NCBI GenBank assembly: GCA_027313705.1
Contig: DAHVDE010000115.1
Location: 124,001 to 188,000 of the forward strand
DNA length: 64,000 nucleotides
Origin: Actinomycetota bacterium
GTDB taxonomy: Bacteria > Actinomycetota > Actinomycetes > Streptosporangiales > Streptosporangiaceae
Direction of reading: 5' to 3'
The position numbers and the translations under genes are program-made. Within the stretch, counting starts at the first letter, position 1. The number at the start of each line of letters is the position of its first letter. The notes beneath the pieces were generated by a model, which ran no database searches, was not told where the DNA came from, and saw nothing but the letters and a program-made list of their open reading frames with translations. Shown in pieces: positions 25,111-32,361 of the stretch.

Positions 25111-25539
25111 ATGATTGTGTACTTGGTACTGTTGCTCGCCGCGGTCGGCATACTTGGCGGCGTAGTCGTGGTGGCGATGGGTCGTGGTGGCCAGATCGCG
25201 AACTTCCGTAGCGATATTCCCATTCCGGCGATGCGGTTCAGGACGGCGGACGACGTCGCGCTGGTCAAGTTGCCACTCGCACCGTTCGGTTACCAGGTAC
25301 GGGCGACCGAGGACGCTCTGGTGGCGGCAGCGGCACTGGTAGATGCGCGGGAGGCCCAGATCGCCGAACTGCGCAGGGAGCTTGCCGGGCTGAGCGGTGA
25401 TGCCGGCGAAACGACCCGCACTGGCGTGGTCGGTACTGGCGTGGCGGACGCCGATGCCGAATCACCCGCCGGCATCGAGACGGCATCCGATACCGGTTCT
25501 GATGCCGGGTTCGTGACCGGGCCATGGTGGCGGCAGTGA
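25111..25539 (+). CDS. Membrane-anchored DivIVA-domain-like protein
   Basis: This 142-residue protein starts at ATG 25111 with an N-terminal membrane helix (MIVYLVLLLAAVGILGGVVVV). A cytoplasmic segment follows with VKLPLAPFGYQVRATEDALVAAAALVD, which matches the short DivIVA-type motif (LPxxxxGYxxxxVDxAL) of actinobacterial wall-growth proteins. A helical stretch AQIAELRRELAGL then leads to a Gly/Thr/Ala-rich acidic tail. It may recruit division or polar-growth factors. tagI overlaps its stop by GTGA. Confidence 0.75.
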   Translation: MIVYLVLLLAAVGILGGVVVVAMGRGGQIANFRSDIPIPAMRFRTADDVALVKLPLAPFGYQVRATEDALVAAAALVDAREAQIAELRRELAGLSGDAGETTRTGVVGTGVADADAESPAGIETASDTGSDAGFVTGPWWRQ

Positions 25540-26123
25540 GCGAGGGCTCGGCGGTCGGGATCGGGCCTGACGGTGCGCCGCGCTGCCCCTGGTGCCTTGG
25601 AGTGCCTGACTACCTGAGTTACCACGACGACGAGTGGGGCCGGCCGGTGCGGGACGACATCGGCATGTTCGAGCGGCTTTGCCTTGAGGGCTTTCAGTCC
25701 GGGCTGTCCTGGCTGACGATCTTGCGCAAGCGCCAGAACTTCAGGGCCGCCTTTTCCGGCTTCGATCCTGTGCTTGTGGCACGGTTCGGCGGCGACGACG
25801 TGGAGCGGTTGCTAGCCGACAAGGGCATCGTGCGCAACCGGGCCAAGATCGAGGCCACGATCAGCAACGCCAGGGCCGTGCTCGACTTGCCTGACGGGCT
25901 GGCTTCGCTCGTGTGGAGTTTCGCCGGCACGGCGGCGCCCGCACCGCGAAACACAGGGGAGGTTCCGGCCTGGACACCGGCGTCCAAGGCGCTCTCAGTA
26001 CGTCTGCGCAAGAGCGGATTCCGCTTCACCGGCCCGGTTACCGCCTACGCGACGATGCAGGCATGCGGAGTCGTCGACGACCATCTTGCAGATTGCTTCC
26101 GCCGTCAGGCTTACGCAGTGTAA
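25536..26123 (+). CDS. tagI: DNA-3-methyladenine glycosylase I
   Basis: This 195-residue base-excision repair enzyme removes 3-methyladenine. Typical blocks are CPWCLGVPDYLSYHDDEWGRP (zinc Cys and His), LCLEGFQSGLSWLTILRKRQNFR with the catalytic region, and TAYATMQACGVVDDHLADC with the C-terminal zinc ligands. The GTG at 25536 is chosen because it overlaps the upstream stop (GTGA); an in-frame ATG at 25524 is the alternative. Linkage to the DivIVA-like gene matches other actinobacteria. Confidence 0.93.
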   Translation: MSEGSAVGIGPDGAPRCPWCLGVPDYLSYHDDEWGRPVRDDIGMFERLCLEGFQSGLSWLTILRKRQNFRAAFSGFDPVLVARFGGDDVERLLADKGIVRNRAKIEATISNARAVLDLPDGLASLVWSFAGTAAPAPRNTGEVPAWTPASKALSVRLRKSGFRFTGPVTAYATMQACGVVDDHLADCFRRQAYAV

Positions 26124-26213
26124 CTGCGCCCGTTATGCTGCCAATCATCGGTTTACTTGCTTCGTGTGCGCTGCTGGGCGCTTGACCAAACGCCAGCGGA
26201 CTGCGATCGGAAG

Positions 26214-26498
26214 ATGATGCCAACACCAGACCAGGCGGCCCGCAGGAGCAAGCCAACGCTCGCGCAACTCGGCGTTGACTTGGCGGAGCTTGATTGGCAG
26301 CGCTCGGGGTCTGGAGCAGGATCCCTTGAGGTGGCCTTCATCGGTGCGGCTAGCGACCGTTCCGATGCGGCGATTGGAACCGGGGCAGACTTGGTACTGC
26401 TGCGGGTGGCCGATGATCCTGACGAGCGAGTGCTTGTCTACGACCGGACGGAATGGCTGTGCTTCGTCGACGGCGTCGGCCGCGGCGAGTTTGGTTGA
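26214..26498 (+). CDS. DUF397-like small protein
   Basis: This 94-residue protein has the DUF397 pattern: LDWQRSGSGAGSLEVAFI in place of the usual W-R-K-S-S-Y-S motif, then LLRVADDPDERVLVYDRTEWLCFVDGVGRGEFG at the C-terminus. DUF397 proteins in actinomycetes work with XRE/DUF5753 regulators. This copy precedes the XRE gene by 167 bp and is diverged from the second DUF397 gene after it, so it may have a separate partner. The adjacent ATGs at 26214 and 26217 are both possible, with GGAAG immediately upstream. Confidence 0.7.
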   Translation: MMPTPDQAARRSKPTLAQLGVDLAELDWQRSGSGAGSLEVAFIGAASDRSDAAIGTGADLVLLRVADDPDERVLVYDRTEWLCFVDGVGRGEFG

Positions 26499-26605
26499 CT
26501 TAGCCCGGATGCGGGTCCTGCGGTGTTGCCCGCTGGCGAACCCGCTCACCTCATATGACGATCACGCCGAGTGCCTACGGACTGCATAACGATTGAGGAC
26601 GGGAC

Positions 26606-26636
26606 TTGTGAATCACAACTTAAGTGCGGTTATTGT
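26606..26636 (+). promoter_or_regulatory. AT-rich promoter region with perfect palindrome before the XRE gene
   Basis: TTGTGA-A-TCACAA (26606-26618) is a perfect 13-bp palindrome. TATTGT at 26631-26636 fits a -10 box, with TTGTGA as a -35 at the long spacing of 19 bp. The area is markedly AT-rich compared with its surroundings. The palindrome overlapping the -35 suggests autoregulation by the XRE protein encoded 48 bp downstream; that is inference. Confidence 0.4.
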
Positions 26637-26665
26637 TAGCACGGTGCCTTTCGAGGAGGCCTGCA

Positions 26666-27547
26666 GTGAGCGATGACGCTTACGGTGCCACCATCGCCAA
26701 GCTGCTGCTTTCCCGCAAGCTCACAGACTTGCGGCTCGCCGCTGGCTACACGGCTAACCATGTCTGCGACATGCTGAACTGGGGACGCGGCAAAGTCGGA
26801 CGTTTCGAGGCAAATCAGTGGAAACGTCCAGAGATGAGCGATATCAGGGATCTTCTGCGCTTTTACGGTGTTGACGAGACCGAGGCCCGTGAGACCGAGG
26901 AATTGGCTATACAGGCGCGGGTACGTCCGTGGTGGCGTGACTATCAGGACATCTTTGATAACGAATTCCCCGGCTTCGAGGCCGATGCGACCAGGATCAG
27001 GGTCTTCACTCCCCTGGTGATTCCCGGCTTGCTTCAGACCGCTGACTACATAGACGCGCTGATGCGCTCGAGCGGCAAGCCGCCGGCCTGGCGGCGCCGG
27101 GCGGCCGAGGCGAGACTTCGCAGGCAGTTGATTCTGGCGAGGGAAGACAATCCGCCGCCCGTGCTCGAGGCGGTCATCGCCGAGGCGTCATTGCTATACC
27201 GATGGGGCAGCAGGGCCGAGCGATGGGATCAGCTGATGCAGTTGGCTGCCATCGGCGCCCGGCGCAATGTGCATCTGCACCTGCAGCGGTTCAGCGACGG
27301 ACCGCCGCCAGGCATGTTCTCTGCCGTCCAGATCTTCGATTACAGCGGCATCAGTCCCGGCCACAGTGGCGAAAAATGCGCCAAGCTGAGCCTGGTCTTT
27401 ACGGAAACCGACCACGGAATTCAGGAGGTGAGTGACAAGGAATATGTAAGTAGCTATGTCGAGGCATTCGACAGAGCGATGGATGCGGCCCTTGAGCCGC
27501 ATGATACCGGCCAGTATCTTAAACAGCTCGCAGAACGACTGGAGTAA
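26666..27547 (+). CDS. XRE-family regulator with DUF5753 domain (WhiJ/Scr1-like)
   Basis: This 293-residue protein has an N-terminal helix-turn-helix (LTDLRLAAGYTANHVCDMLNWGRGKVGRFEANQWKRP, about 17-52). A DUF5753 domain follows, starting at RVFTPLVIPGLLQTADYIDALM. This architecture defines the WhiJ-like regulators of Streptomyces, which act in development and antibiotic control together with a DUF397 partner. The start is GTG 26666, preceded by GAGGAGG at 26653-26659. The DUF397 gene follows 3 nt after its stop, so the two are one unit. Confidence 0.9.
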   Translation: MSDDAYGATIAKLLLSRKLTDLRLAAGYTANHVCDMLNWGRGKVGRFEANQWKRPEMSDIRDLLRFYGVDETEARETEELAIQARVRPWWRDYQDIFDNEFPGFEADATRIRVFTPLVIPGLLQTADYIDALMRSSGKPPAWRRRAAEARLRRQLILAREDNPPPVLEAVIAEASLLYRWGSRAERWDQLMQLAAIGARRNVHLHLQRFSDGPPPGMFSAVQIFDYSGISPGHSGEKCAKLSLVFTETDHGIQEVSDKEYVSSYVEAFDRAMDAALEPHDTGQYLKQLAERLE

Positions 27548-27550
27548 TGA

Positions 27551-27751
27551 ATGACTGACCTGTCTCAAGCTATCTGGCGTAAGGCCCTGGCGAGTTATGC
27601 GAATGGCGGTTGCGTTGAGGTAGCGGTCAATCTGGGTGACGTGATCGCGGTCAGGGACAGTTCGCGTCCTGGCGATGGCGCTCACGTAGTGTCGCGAACG
27701 GCGTTCGATGGCCTGCTTGCCGACGTGAAGAGCGGCCGGTTCGACATCTAG
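27551..27751 (+). CDS. DUF397 protein, partner of the XRE regulator
   Basis: This 66-residue protein begins 3 nt after the regulator stop. AIWRKALASYANGGCVEVAV is the classic DUF397 start (W-R-K-S-S-x-S-x-x-x-C-V-E-V). VIAVRDSSRPGDGAHVVSRTAFDGLLADVKSGRFD completes the fold. Such proteins bind or modulate their cognate XRE/DUF5753 regulator in Streptomyces pairs. A strong terminator lies 65 bp after the stop and closes the transcription unit. Confidence 0.9.
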   Translation: MTDLSQAIWRKALASYANGGCVEVAVNLGDVIAVRDSSRPGDGAHVVSRTAFDGLLADVKSGRFDI

Positions 27752-27815
27752 CTGATCGTCGGCGCTACCCGGAGTGAAGCGAAGCCAGGTCCGCTCGGAC
27801 TGCGGACCGGCAAGC

Positions 27816-27856
27816 GGAATCCCCGCGGGGAGGGAGCCTCGCGGGGATTCCTTTTT
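27816..27856 (+). terminator. Rho-independent terminator after the XRE-DUF397 pair
   Basis: GGAATCCCCGCG (27816-27827) pairs perfectly with CGCGGGGATTCC (27840-27851) around a 12-nt loop and is followed by TTTTT (27852-27856). It is the only hairpin with a genuine T-tract found in this window. Confidence 0.9.
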
Positions 27857-28141
27857 GGCTGCGCCTGTCTCGAGGCGTCTGGCGCTGTGGCACGGAGGTC
27901 CCCATCGCCAGACGCCACTGTACACGGAGGGTAGCCGGAGGCGGCCGCATCCTCGGCTGCCTCCTGGTCTGCCTCCGGTCTCGGAGAATCACGATAATCG
28001 TCTGTTTCAACAAGAACCGCTAAAAGGTACATAACCGGGCGTAAAGGGCTGAACCGACCGGTGGCCTGACTGTGCGCTTGCCGCGTTCCCGGCTCGCCAG
28101 GACCCGCCGCAAAAGGCGGGGTGCTATTTCTCCCAGAGTCG
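27857..28141. other. Gene-free region with several inverted repeats
   Basis: The 459 bp between the DUF397 stop and the HATPase gene hold no convincing gene. Besides the terminator there is an 11-bp perfect inverted repeat (GGCGTCTGGCG 27874-27884 with CGCCAGACGCC 27906-27916, 21-nt loop). A 9-bp stem with one G-T pair follows (27937-27945 with 27956-27964), and then a short CCCGCC/GGCGGG hairpin (28103-28120). The stretch 27985-28045 is AT-rich. The clustering of stems could mean a small RNA or several terminators; I see no match to a known RNA family. Confidence 0.4.
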
Positions 28142-28171
28142 TTGCACGCAATGCTAATTGCCTCGTAATCT
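28142..28171 (+). promoter_or_regulatory. Candidate sigma-70-type promoter of the HATPase gene
   Basis: TTGCAC (28142-28147) and TAATCT (28166-28171) are spaced by 18 bp. Transcription would start near 28178, leaving a leader of about 33 nt before the ATG at 28211, with GGGAAGGCGGGGGG as a G-rich ribosome site. Confidence 0.5.
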
Positions 28172-28210
28172 GTCCATACCAGCTGCGACGCGGGAAGGCG
28201 GGGGGTCAGA

Positions 28211-29584
28211 ATGTTTCTGTCACCCGCTGATCGTGCCCCGGACGCGGGTAGCGATCAAAACGGTGCCACCCCAAACGGTGCTGGTTCCAACGGTGCTGGT
28301 TCCAACGGTGCTTGTTCTCCGGGCGGTGCTGGTTCCAGCGGTGCTGGTTCTCCGGGCGGTGCTGGTTCTCCGGGCGGTGCCGCTCCAAACCGTGTGCCAG
28401 GGGCTCGCGGCGGGTCACTCGCGGTTGGCCCGCTGCCTCATCGGGTGGTTCCCGGCCGGGGCGCAGCCAATGGAGAGGTGCCGAACGGCGGCTGGCTAGC
28501 AGCCCCTTATGCGGAGACACCCTCATTCCAGTCCTCGGCCGGCCGGCTGGCGGGGGCCGGGGCGCTGGCCGGGAACGCACTTGATGACCTGGCGCCCAAG
28601 GCAGCCGTGGCGCATGCCAGCGTCAGGGCCGGCGGTTGTTTCGTCAGGCCGCTTCCGCTCGACAGCACCTGCGCGAGCGCGGCAAGGAGATTTTTCAAGG
28701 AGTCCGTCGCGGGCATGGGCTTGCCCGGCGACCTCGTGCACGACGGAATCACGATGGCCAGCGAGCTGGCGGCCAACACGCTCAACGCGCATGGCAACAT
28801 CGAGTTTGGCGGGCACGGGCACCGGCCGGTGAGCGGCATACCTGAGTTCTGGCTCTACGTGAGGAGCTGCGGTCCTGGCAGCCCCGGCCGGGAGCTTGTC
28901 TGCAAGATCTTCGACTCAGACCCTGGCTGGGATGCCGGCGAGCCAGTTCCGATCGGTGCGGCCGTACCCGCAGGTCCGGATTCGGTCCGCGGGCGAGGAC
29001 TGCAGATGGTGGCCGGCTTGTCGGCAGGCATGTGGGGTCACCACCTGACCCGCGGCCGGCTTGGCGTGTGGAAGGTTCCTGGCAAGGCGGTCTGGTTCGC
29101 TCTCCGGATCCCGGCCACGAGCGAGCTTGCCCGCAGTGAACGGCTGGCGCCTCGTGGGTGCGAGGCAATCGAGGAACTCGCGACGGCGCTCGCTGAGCGA
29201 GGGCTCGGCAGCGGACTCGTGCCGGTGACGGAGTCAGGCGGCGATCTCGCTGTGCTTTCGGTCAGTCACCAGCTAACGGTCTGGTGCCAGAACCAGATTA
29301 TGTGGTGGCGGGAACCTGACGGCGGCTACGACAGGCTAACGGTGACGGATCTGGTTGAAGCCACCGAGCGTATCGTGGCGGCGCACGAAGATCTCATCGC
29401 CGCTCGCGTGGCCAGGCCAGCCAGCCAGCACCAAGCGGAGCCTGGCCTGGCCAGCGGCGAGGACTTCGACTTCGGCATGGCCGATTATGGCCCGCCCGCC
29501 GACGCTGCTGACTATGGCGCTGCTGACTATGGCGCCGTCGGCTACGAGAGCCTGGACCAAGATCCGGGCGGTACGTCCTCCTAG
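28211..29584 (+). CDS. HATPase (anti-sigma-factor-like) regulatory protein with low-complexity N-terminus
   Basis: This 457-residue protein has a Gly/Ser/Asn/Ala repeat tract (about 15-55) and then a GHKL-type ATPase domain. The N-box is DGITMASELAANTLNAHG, the G1 box lies near CKIFDSDPGWDAG, and RGRGLQMVAGLS forms the G2 box. The domain matches RsbW-like ATP-binding proteins that often accompany WhiJ-type XRE and DUF397 genes in abaA-like loci. A winged or helical region follows, and the C-terminus has repeated ADYG units. A kinase role is not evident. Partner sigma or anti-sigma-antagonist genes are not adjacent. Confidence 0.78.
   Translation: MFLSPADRAPDAGSDQNGATPNGAGSNGAGSNGACSPGGAGSSGAGSPGGAGSPGGAAPNRVPGARGGSLAVGPLPHRVVPGRGAANGEVPNGGWLAAPYAETPSFQSSAGRLAGAGALAGNALDDLAPKAAVAHASVRAGGCFVRPLPLDSTCASAARRFFKESVAGMGLPGDLVHDGITMASELAANTLNAHGNIEFGGHGHRPVSGIPEFWLYVRSCGPGSPGRELVCKIFDSDPGWDAGEPVPIGAAVPAGPDSVRGRGLQMVAGLSAGMWGHHLTRGRLGVWKVPGKAVWFALRIPATSELARSERLAPRGCEAIEELATALAERGLGSGLVPVTESGGDLAVLSVSHQLTVWCQNQIMWWREPDGGYDRLTVTDLVEATERIVAAHEDLIAARVARPASQHQAEPGLASGEDFDFGMADYGPPADAADYGAADYGAVGYESLDQDPGGTSS
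28261..28380 (+). repeat. Degenerate 18-bp tandem repeats within a coding region
   Basis: Units of the form GGTGCTGGTTCYMMSG recur about seven times with small changes, including GGTGCTGGTTCCAAC twice and GGTGCTGGTTCTCCGGGC twice. They encode GAGSNG and GAGSPG blocks in the HATPase protein. All units keep a multiple of three, so copy changes would preserve the frame. Confidence 0.75.
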
Positions 29585-29605
29585 GCGGTCAGCACCGCTA
29601 GCCAT

Positions 29606-29660
29606 GCCGTGCGGTCGGGCCGTGCGGTCGGGCCGTGCGGGCACTGCACGGCCCGACCGC
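29606..29660 (+). terminator. Tandem-repeat hairpin behind the HATPase gene
   Basis: GCCGTGCGGTCGG is repeated at 29606-29618 and 29619-29631, with a third partial copy at 29632-29640. Segment 29624-29638 forms a perfect 15-bp stem with 29646-29660 around a 7-nt loop. The first repeat copy could pair with the same right arm instead, giving a longer loop. It follows the stop at 29582-29584 and probably terminates transcription, though it has no T-tract. Confidence 0.65.
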
Positions 29661-29842
29661 GGTTGGCGGAACGGCGGTCGATGCCACCAAGGCCAGGGAA
29701 CTGACCGATAATAGAGGTACTGATTGTTGTCGATGTGGCTTGAAGGTACTGGGCGGCAGGTAACGACTGAATGCGACCGCGCGGCGGTGCGGTCGGCATG
29801 AAGCGCTCGTGATGTCGCTCGTGACGCAGATGGGGAGGCAGG

Positions 29843-30010
29843 ATGGCGGCGATGAAGCCGCGGACGGGTGATGGTCCGCTTGAGGTCACCAAGGAAGGCC
29901 GCGGAATCGTGATGCGTGTCCCGCTTGAAGGCGGCGGCAGGCTGGTTGTCGAGCTAACGCCAGATGAGGCCAGGGCGCTGAGCAACGCGCTTGAGTCGGC
30001 CGTAGGGTAG
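29843..30010 (+). CDS. DUF3117 family small protein
   Basis: This 55-residue protein reads MAAMKPRTGDGPLEVTKEGR, then GIVMRVPLEGGGRLVVEL and TPDEARALSNALESAVG. That is a near-perfect match to the DUF3117 family conserved across Actinobacteria. GGGGAGGCAGG precedes the ATG. The function is unknown; the even charge and short length suggest a small soluble regulatory or structural factor. pepA starts 10 nt after its stop, so the two are probably co-transcribed. Confidence 0.93.
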   Translation: MAAMKPRTGDGPLEVTKEGRGIVMRVPLEGGGRLVVELTPDEARALSNALESAVG

Positions 30011-30020
30011 CGCCGCGTAC

Positions 30021-31571
30021 ATGCCTGTCACTAGCGCCGTTACTGCCCTTGGTGGCCCTGGGCTTAACTCGCTCGGCGACTTCCTCCGCGCCGTGAAGTC
30101 TGGTGACCGCGAACTGGCCGATCTCTTGGTCGTCCCTGTCGGGACGGGCGGGTCGATCGCCGCCGGTGCGGCGCTTGAGGAATGCCTGGGCGCTAAGGCG
30201 GCTGACGTTCTCGCCGCTGTTCAGTGCGATGGCCTGGCCGATGGACTGGCCGGGCGGGTTGCCAGGGCAGTAGCGCTAGTGGGCGAGGCGCTGGTTCAGG
30301 TTGTCTTTCTCGGCGTAGGTGACGCCTCGCCAGCGGCACTGCGAACGGCGGGCGGTGAGCTTGGCCGGCTGATCAGACCGGGCGAGGAGGCCGTGACCGA
30401 CGCGGTCGCCTGCCTTTCCGCCAGGTCCGTTCAGGCTTTCTCTGAAGGTGTCTTGCTCGGCTCCTACCGCTTCAGCGAGAAGCCGGCAGGTGCGGCCACG
30501 CAGGCCAAGGGCTCGGGTGTGCGCCTGATCACAGGTGCCATGGACGCCAGCATCGCCGAGGCGGTGCGCACCGCGGTAACGGTCGCGTCAGCTGTGGCGC
30601 TCGCCAGGGACCTCGCCAACACGCCTTCGTCGGTGAAGAGCCCGCAGTGGCTGGCCGAGGCCGCGATCGAGGTTGCCGAGGCAGCCGGGCTTTCTGTAAG
30701 GATCAGGGCCGTCAGCGAGCTCGTCAGGGAAGGTTTCCTCGGCATCGTCGCGGTGGGATCAGGCTCGGCGAGACCGCCCCTGCTTATCGAGCTTGGCTAC
30801 CGCCCGGAAGCGCAGGCCGACGGGCAGCGGCACGTGGTACTTGTCGGCAAGGGCATTACGTTCGACAGCGGCGGCTTGTCACTCAAGACAACCGACGGCA
30901 TGAAGCTGATGAAAACCGACATGGCCGGCGGGGCTGCCGTGATCGCGGCGATGTCCTCGCTGGCCAGGATGAACGTCAAGGACCGAGTCACCGGGCTCAT
31001 CGCCGTCGCGGAGAACATGCCGTCAGGATCGGCCTACCGGCCGGGCGACGTCCTGCGGCACTATGGCGGGCGAACGGTCGAAGTGCGCAATACCGACGCG
31101 GAGGGCCGTCTGGTGCTCGCCGACGCGATCGCCTACGCCGACGCCGAGCTAGACCCTGACCTGATCGTCGACCTGGCGACCCTGACTGGCGCGGCCAGGA
31201 CCGCGCTCGGCACCACGCACGCGGCGCTCTACGCCAGCCGGGATGACCTGGCTGACTCGCTCATCACGGCCGGCGAGGAGAGCGGTGACCGGCTGTGGCG
31301 CATGCCGCTGCCAGGCGAGTACCTGAGCCTGCTCGCATCCCCGATCGCTGACCTGGCGAATGTGGCTGGCGACGGGGATGCGGGTGCCGGTTCGATCGCG
31401 GCCGCGCTTTTCCTGCGTGAGTTCACCGGGAGCCGCCCGTGGGCACATCTGGACATCGCAGGGACGGCTCGGGCCAGATCCGACGATGGCGACAAGACAG
31501 CAGGGGCGACCGGGTTCGGCGCTCGCCTGCTGCTTTACTGGCTCGCAGGCACTACTAATCAGGTCGCTTGA
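30021..31571 (+). CDS. pepA: Leucyl aminopeptidase (M17)
   Basis: This 516-residue cytosolic metallopeptidase releases N-terminal residues from peptides. The two-metal site lies in VGKGITFDSGGLSLKTTDGMKLMKTDMAGGAAV (about 275-307) and the signature NTDAEGRLVLADA (about 358-370). The N-terminal domain is the usual non-catalytic macro-like fold. The ATG at 30021 follows the DUF3117 gene by 10 nt. Its 3' end overlaps the 3' end of the opposite-strand methyltransferase gene by 17 bp, so the two transcripts are antisense at their ends. Confidence 0.95.
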   Translation: MPVTSAVTALGGPGLNSLGDFLRAVKSGDRELADLLVVPVGTGGSIAAGAALEECLGAKAADVLAAVQCDGLADGLAGRVARAVALVGEALVQVVFLGVGDASPAALRTAGGELGRLIRPGEEAVTDAVACLSARSVQAFSEGVLLGSYRFSEKPAGAATQAKGSGVRLITGAMDASIAEAVRTAVTVASAVALARDLANTPSSVKSPQWLAEAAIEVAEAAGLSVRIRAVSELVREGFLGIVAVGSGSARPPLLIELGYRPEAQADGQRHVVLVGKGITFDSGGLSLKTTDGMKLMKTDMAGGAAVIAAMSSLARMNVKDRVTGLIAVAENMPSGSAYRPGDVLRHYGGRTVEVRNTDAEGRLVLADAIAYADAELDPDLIVDLATLTGAARTALGTTHAALYASRDDLADSLITAGEESGDRLWRMPLPGEYLSLLASPIADLANVAGDGDAGAGSIAAALFLREFTGSRPWAHLDIAGTARARSDDGDKTAGATGFGARLLLYWLAGTTNQVA

Positions 31572-32148
31572 GCGCGGCGAGCAGTCCGCAGCCGATCGGC
31601 AGCAGGAGCGGGACCAGGTCTGTGCGTGCCGCCGTCAATTCGCGGAGTTCGGCCATGGCGGCGGTGTCCGGGTCGGCGTGTGCGGCGCTTCGGCCCTGAT
31701 CGGCCCAGAGCGCGTTGTCGAACGCGATGATCCCGCCCGGCCGAAGCAGCCTGAGCGCGGCGGTCAGGTATTCCGGATACTCGCGCCTGTCGGCATCGCA
31801 GAATACGAGGTCGTACGCGCCGTCAGCCAGCCTGGGCAGCACTTCGAGCGCCCGGCCGATGATCAGCCGGTAACGGCCGGCCGGAAAGCCGGCCGCCGTG
31901 AAGACCTCTCTGGCGTACCTGTGGTGCTCGGGCTCGAGATCCACGCTGGTGAGGACCGCACCAGGCCGCATGCCGCGCAGCAGCCAAAGGCCTGAGGTGC
32001 CATATCCTGTGCCGATCTCGACGGCTGCCCGCGCGCCGATCGCGGCCGCGAGAAAACGCAGGGTCGCGCCGGTGAGCGCCGACACCGGGGCACTGCCGCC
32101 CATCCGCTCGGCGTTGCCGCGCGCGGTCAGCAGCGGTTCGTCCTCCAC
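31555..32148 (-). CDS. O-methyltransferase (SAM-dependent, class I)
   Basis: The SAM-binding core is visible in ARAAVEIGTGYGTSGLWLLRGM and LTSVDLEPEHHRYAREVF. LVFCDADRREYPEYL and LRPGGIIAFDNALWA follow, as in catechol- and caffeoyl-CoA-type methyltransferases. In actinobacteria a homologue lies divergent from sigE, as here (Rv1220c in M. tuberculosis). GTG 32148 is the first standard start, giving 197 residues. The frame is open for about 17 more codons, and a GGAGG site sits 5 nt before an in-frame ATC at 32190, so the true N-terminus may be longer. The methyl acceptor is unknown. Confidence 0.88.
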   Translation of the reverse strand: MEDEPLLTARGNAERMGGSAPVSALTGATLRFLAAAIGARAAVEIGTGYGTSGLWLLRGMRPGAVLTSVDLEPEHHRYAREVFTAAGFPAGRYRLIIGRALEVLPRLADGAYDLVFCDADRREYPEYLTAALRLLRPGGIIAFDNALWADQGRSAAHADPDTAAMAELRELTAARTDLVPLLLPIGCGLLAALKRPD

Positions 32149-32278
32149 GACAAATTCGTCGAGGATTTCGGTAACGTCTGAGCGGAAGATGGCGACCTCC
32201 GTGACCTAGAACTCAATAGCTACGCGCCGCAGCCTAGCGCCAGTACCCGACGAGCACGGCGCGTCAGCGCAGGGAAGC

Positions 32279-32308
32279 GGGAACAAGGCCGGGTCGCTCG
32301 TACGTTGA
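32279..32308 (+). promoter_or_regulatory. ECF-type promoter upstream of sigE
   Basis: GGGAAC (32279-32284) and CGTTGA (32303-32308) are spaced by 18 bp. This resembles the GGAAC / CGTT elements read by SigE and SigH in mycobacteria and SigR/SigE-like factors in Streptomyces. It lies 54 bp before the sigE ATG, consistent with autoregulation. Confidence 0.5.
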
Positions 32309-32361
32309 CGGTGTGCGAGCTAGGGAATACTGGGGAATGGCAGACGGGCAAGGGGAGGCTG

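Noticed and set aside
28261-28380. CRISPR-like array
   Set aside because: Units are 18 bp, contiguous, degenerate and in frame within a coding sequence, without unique spacers.
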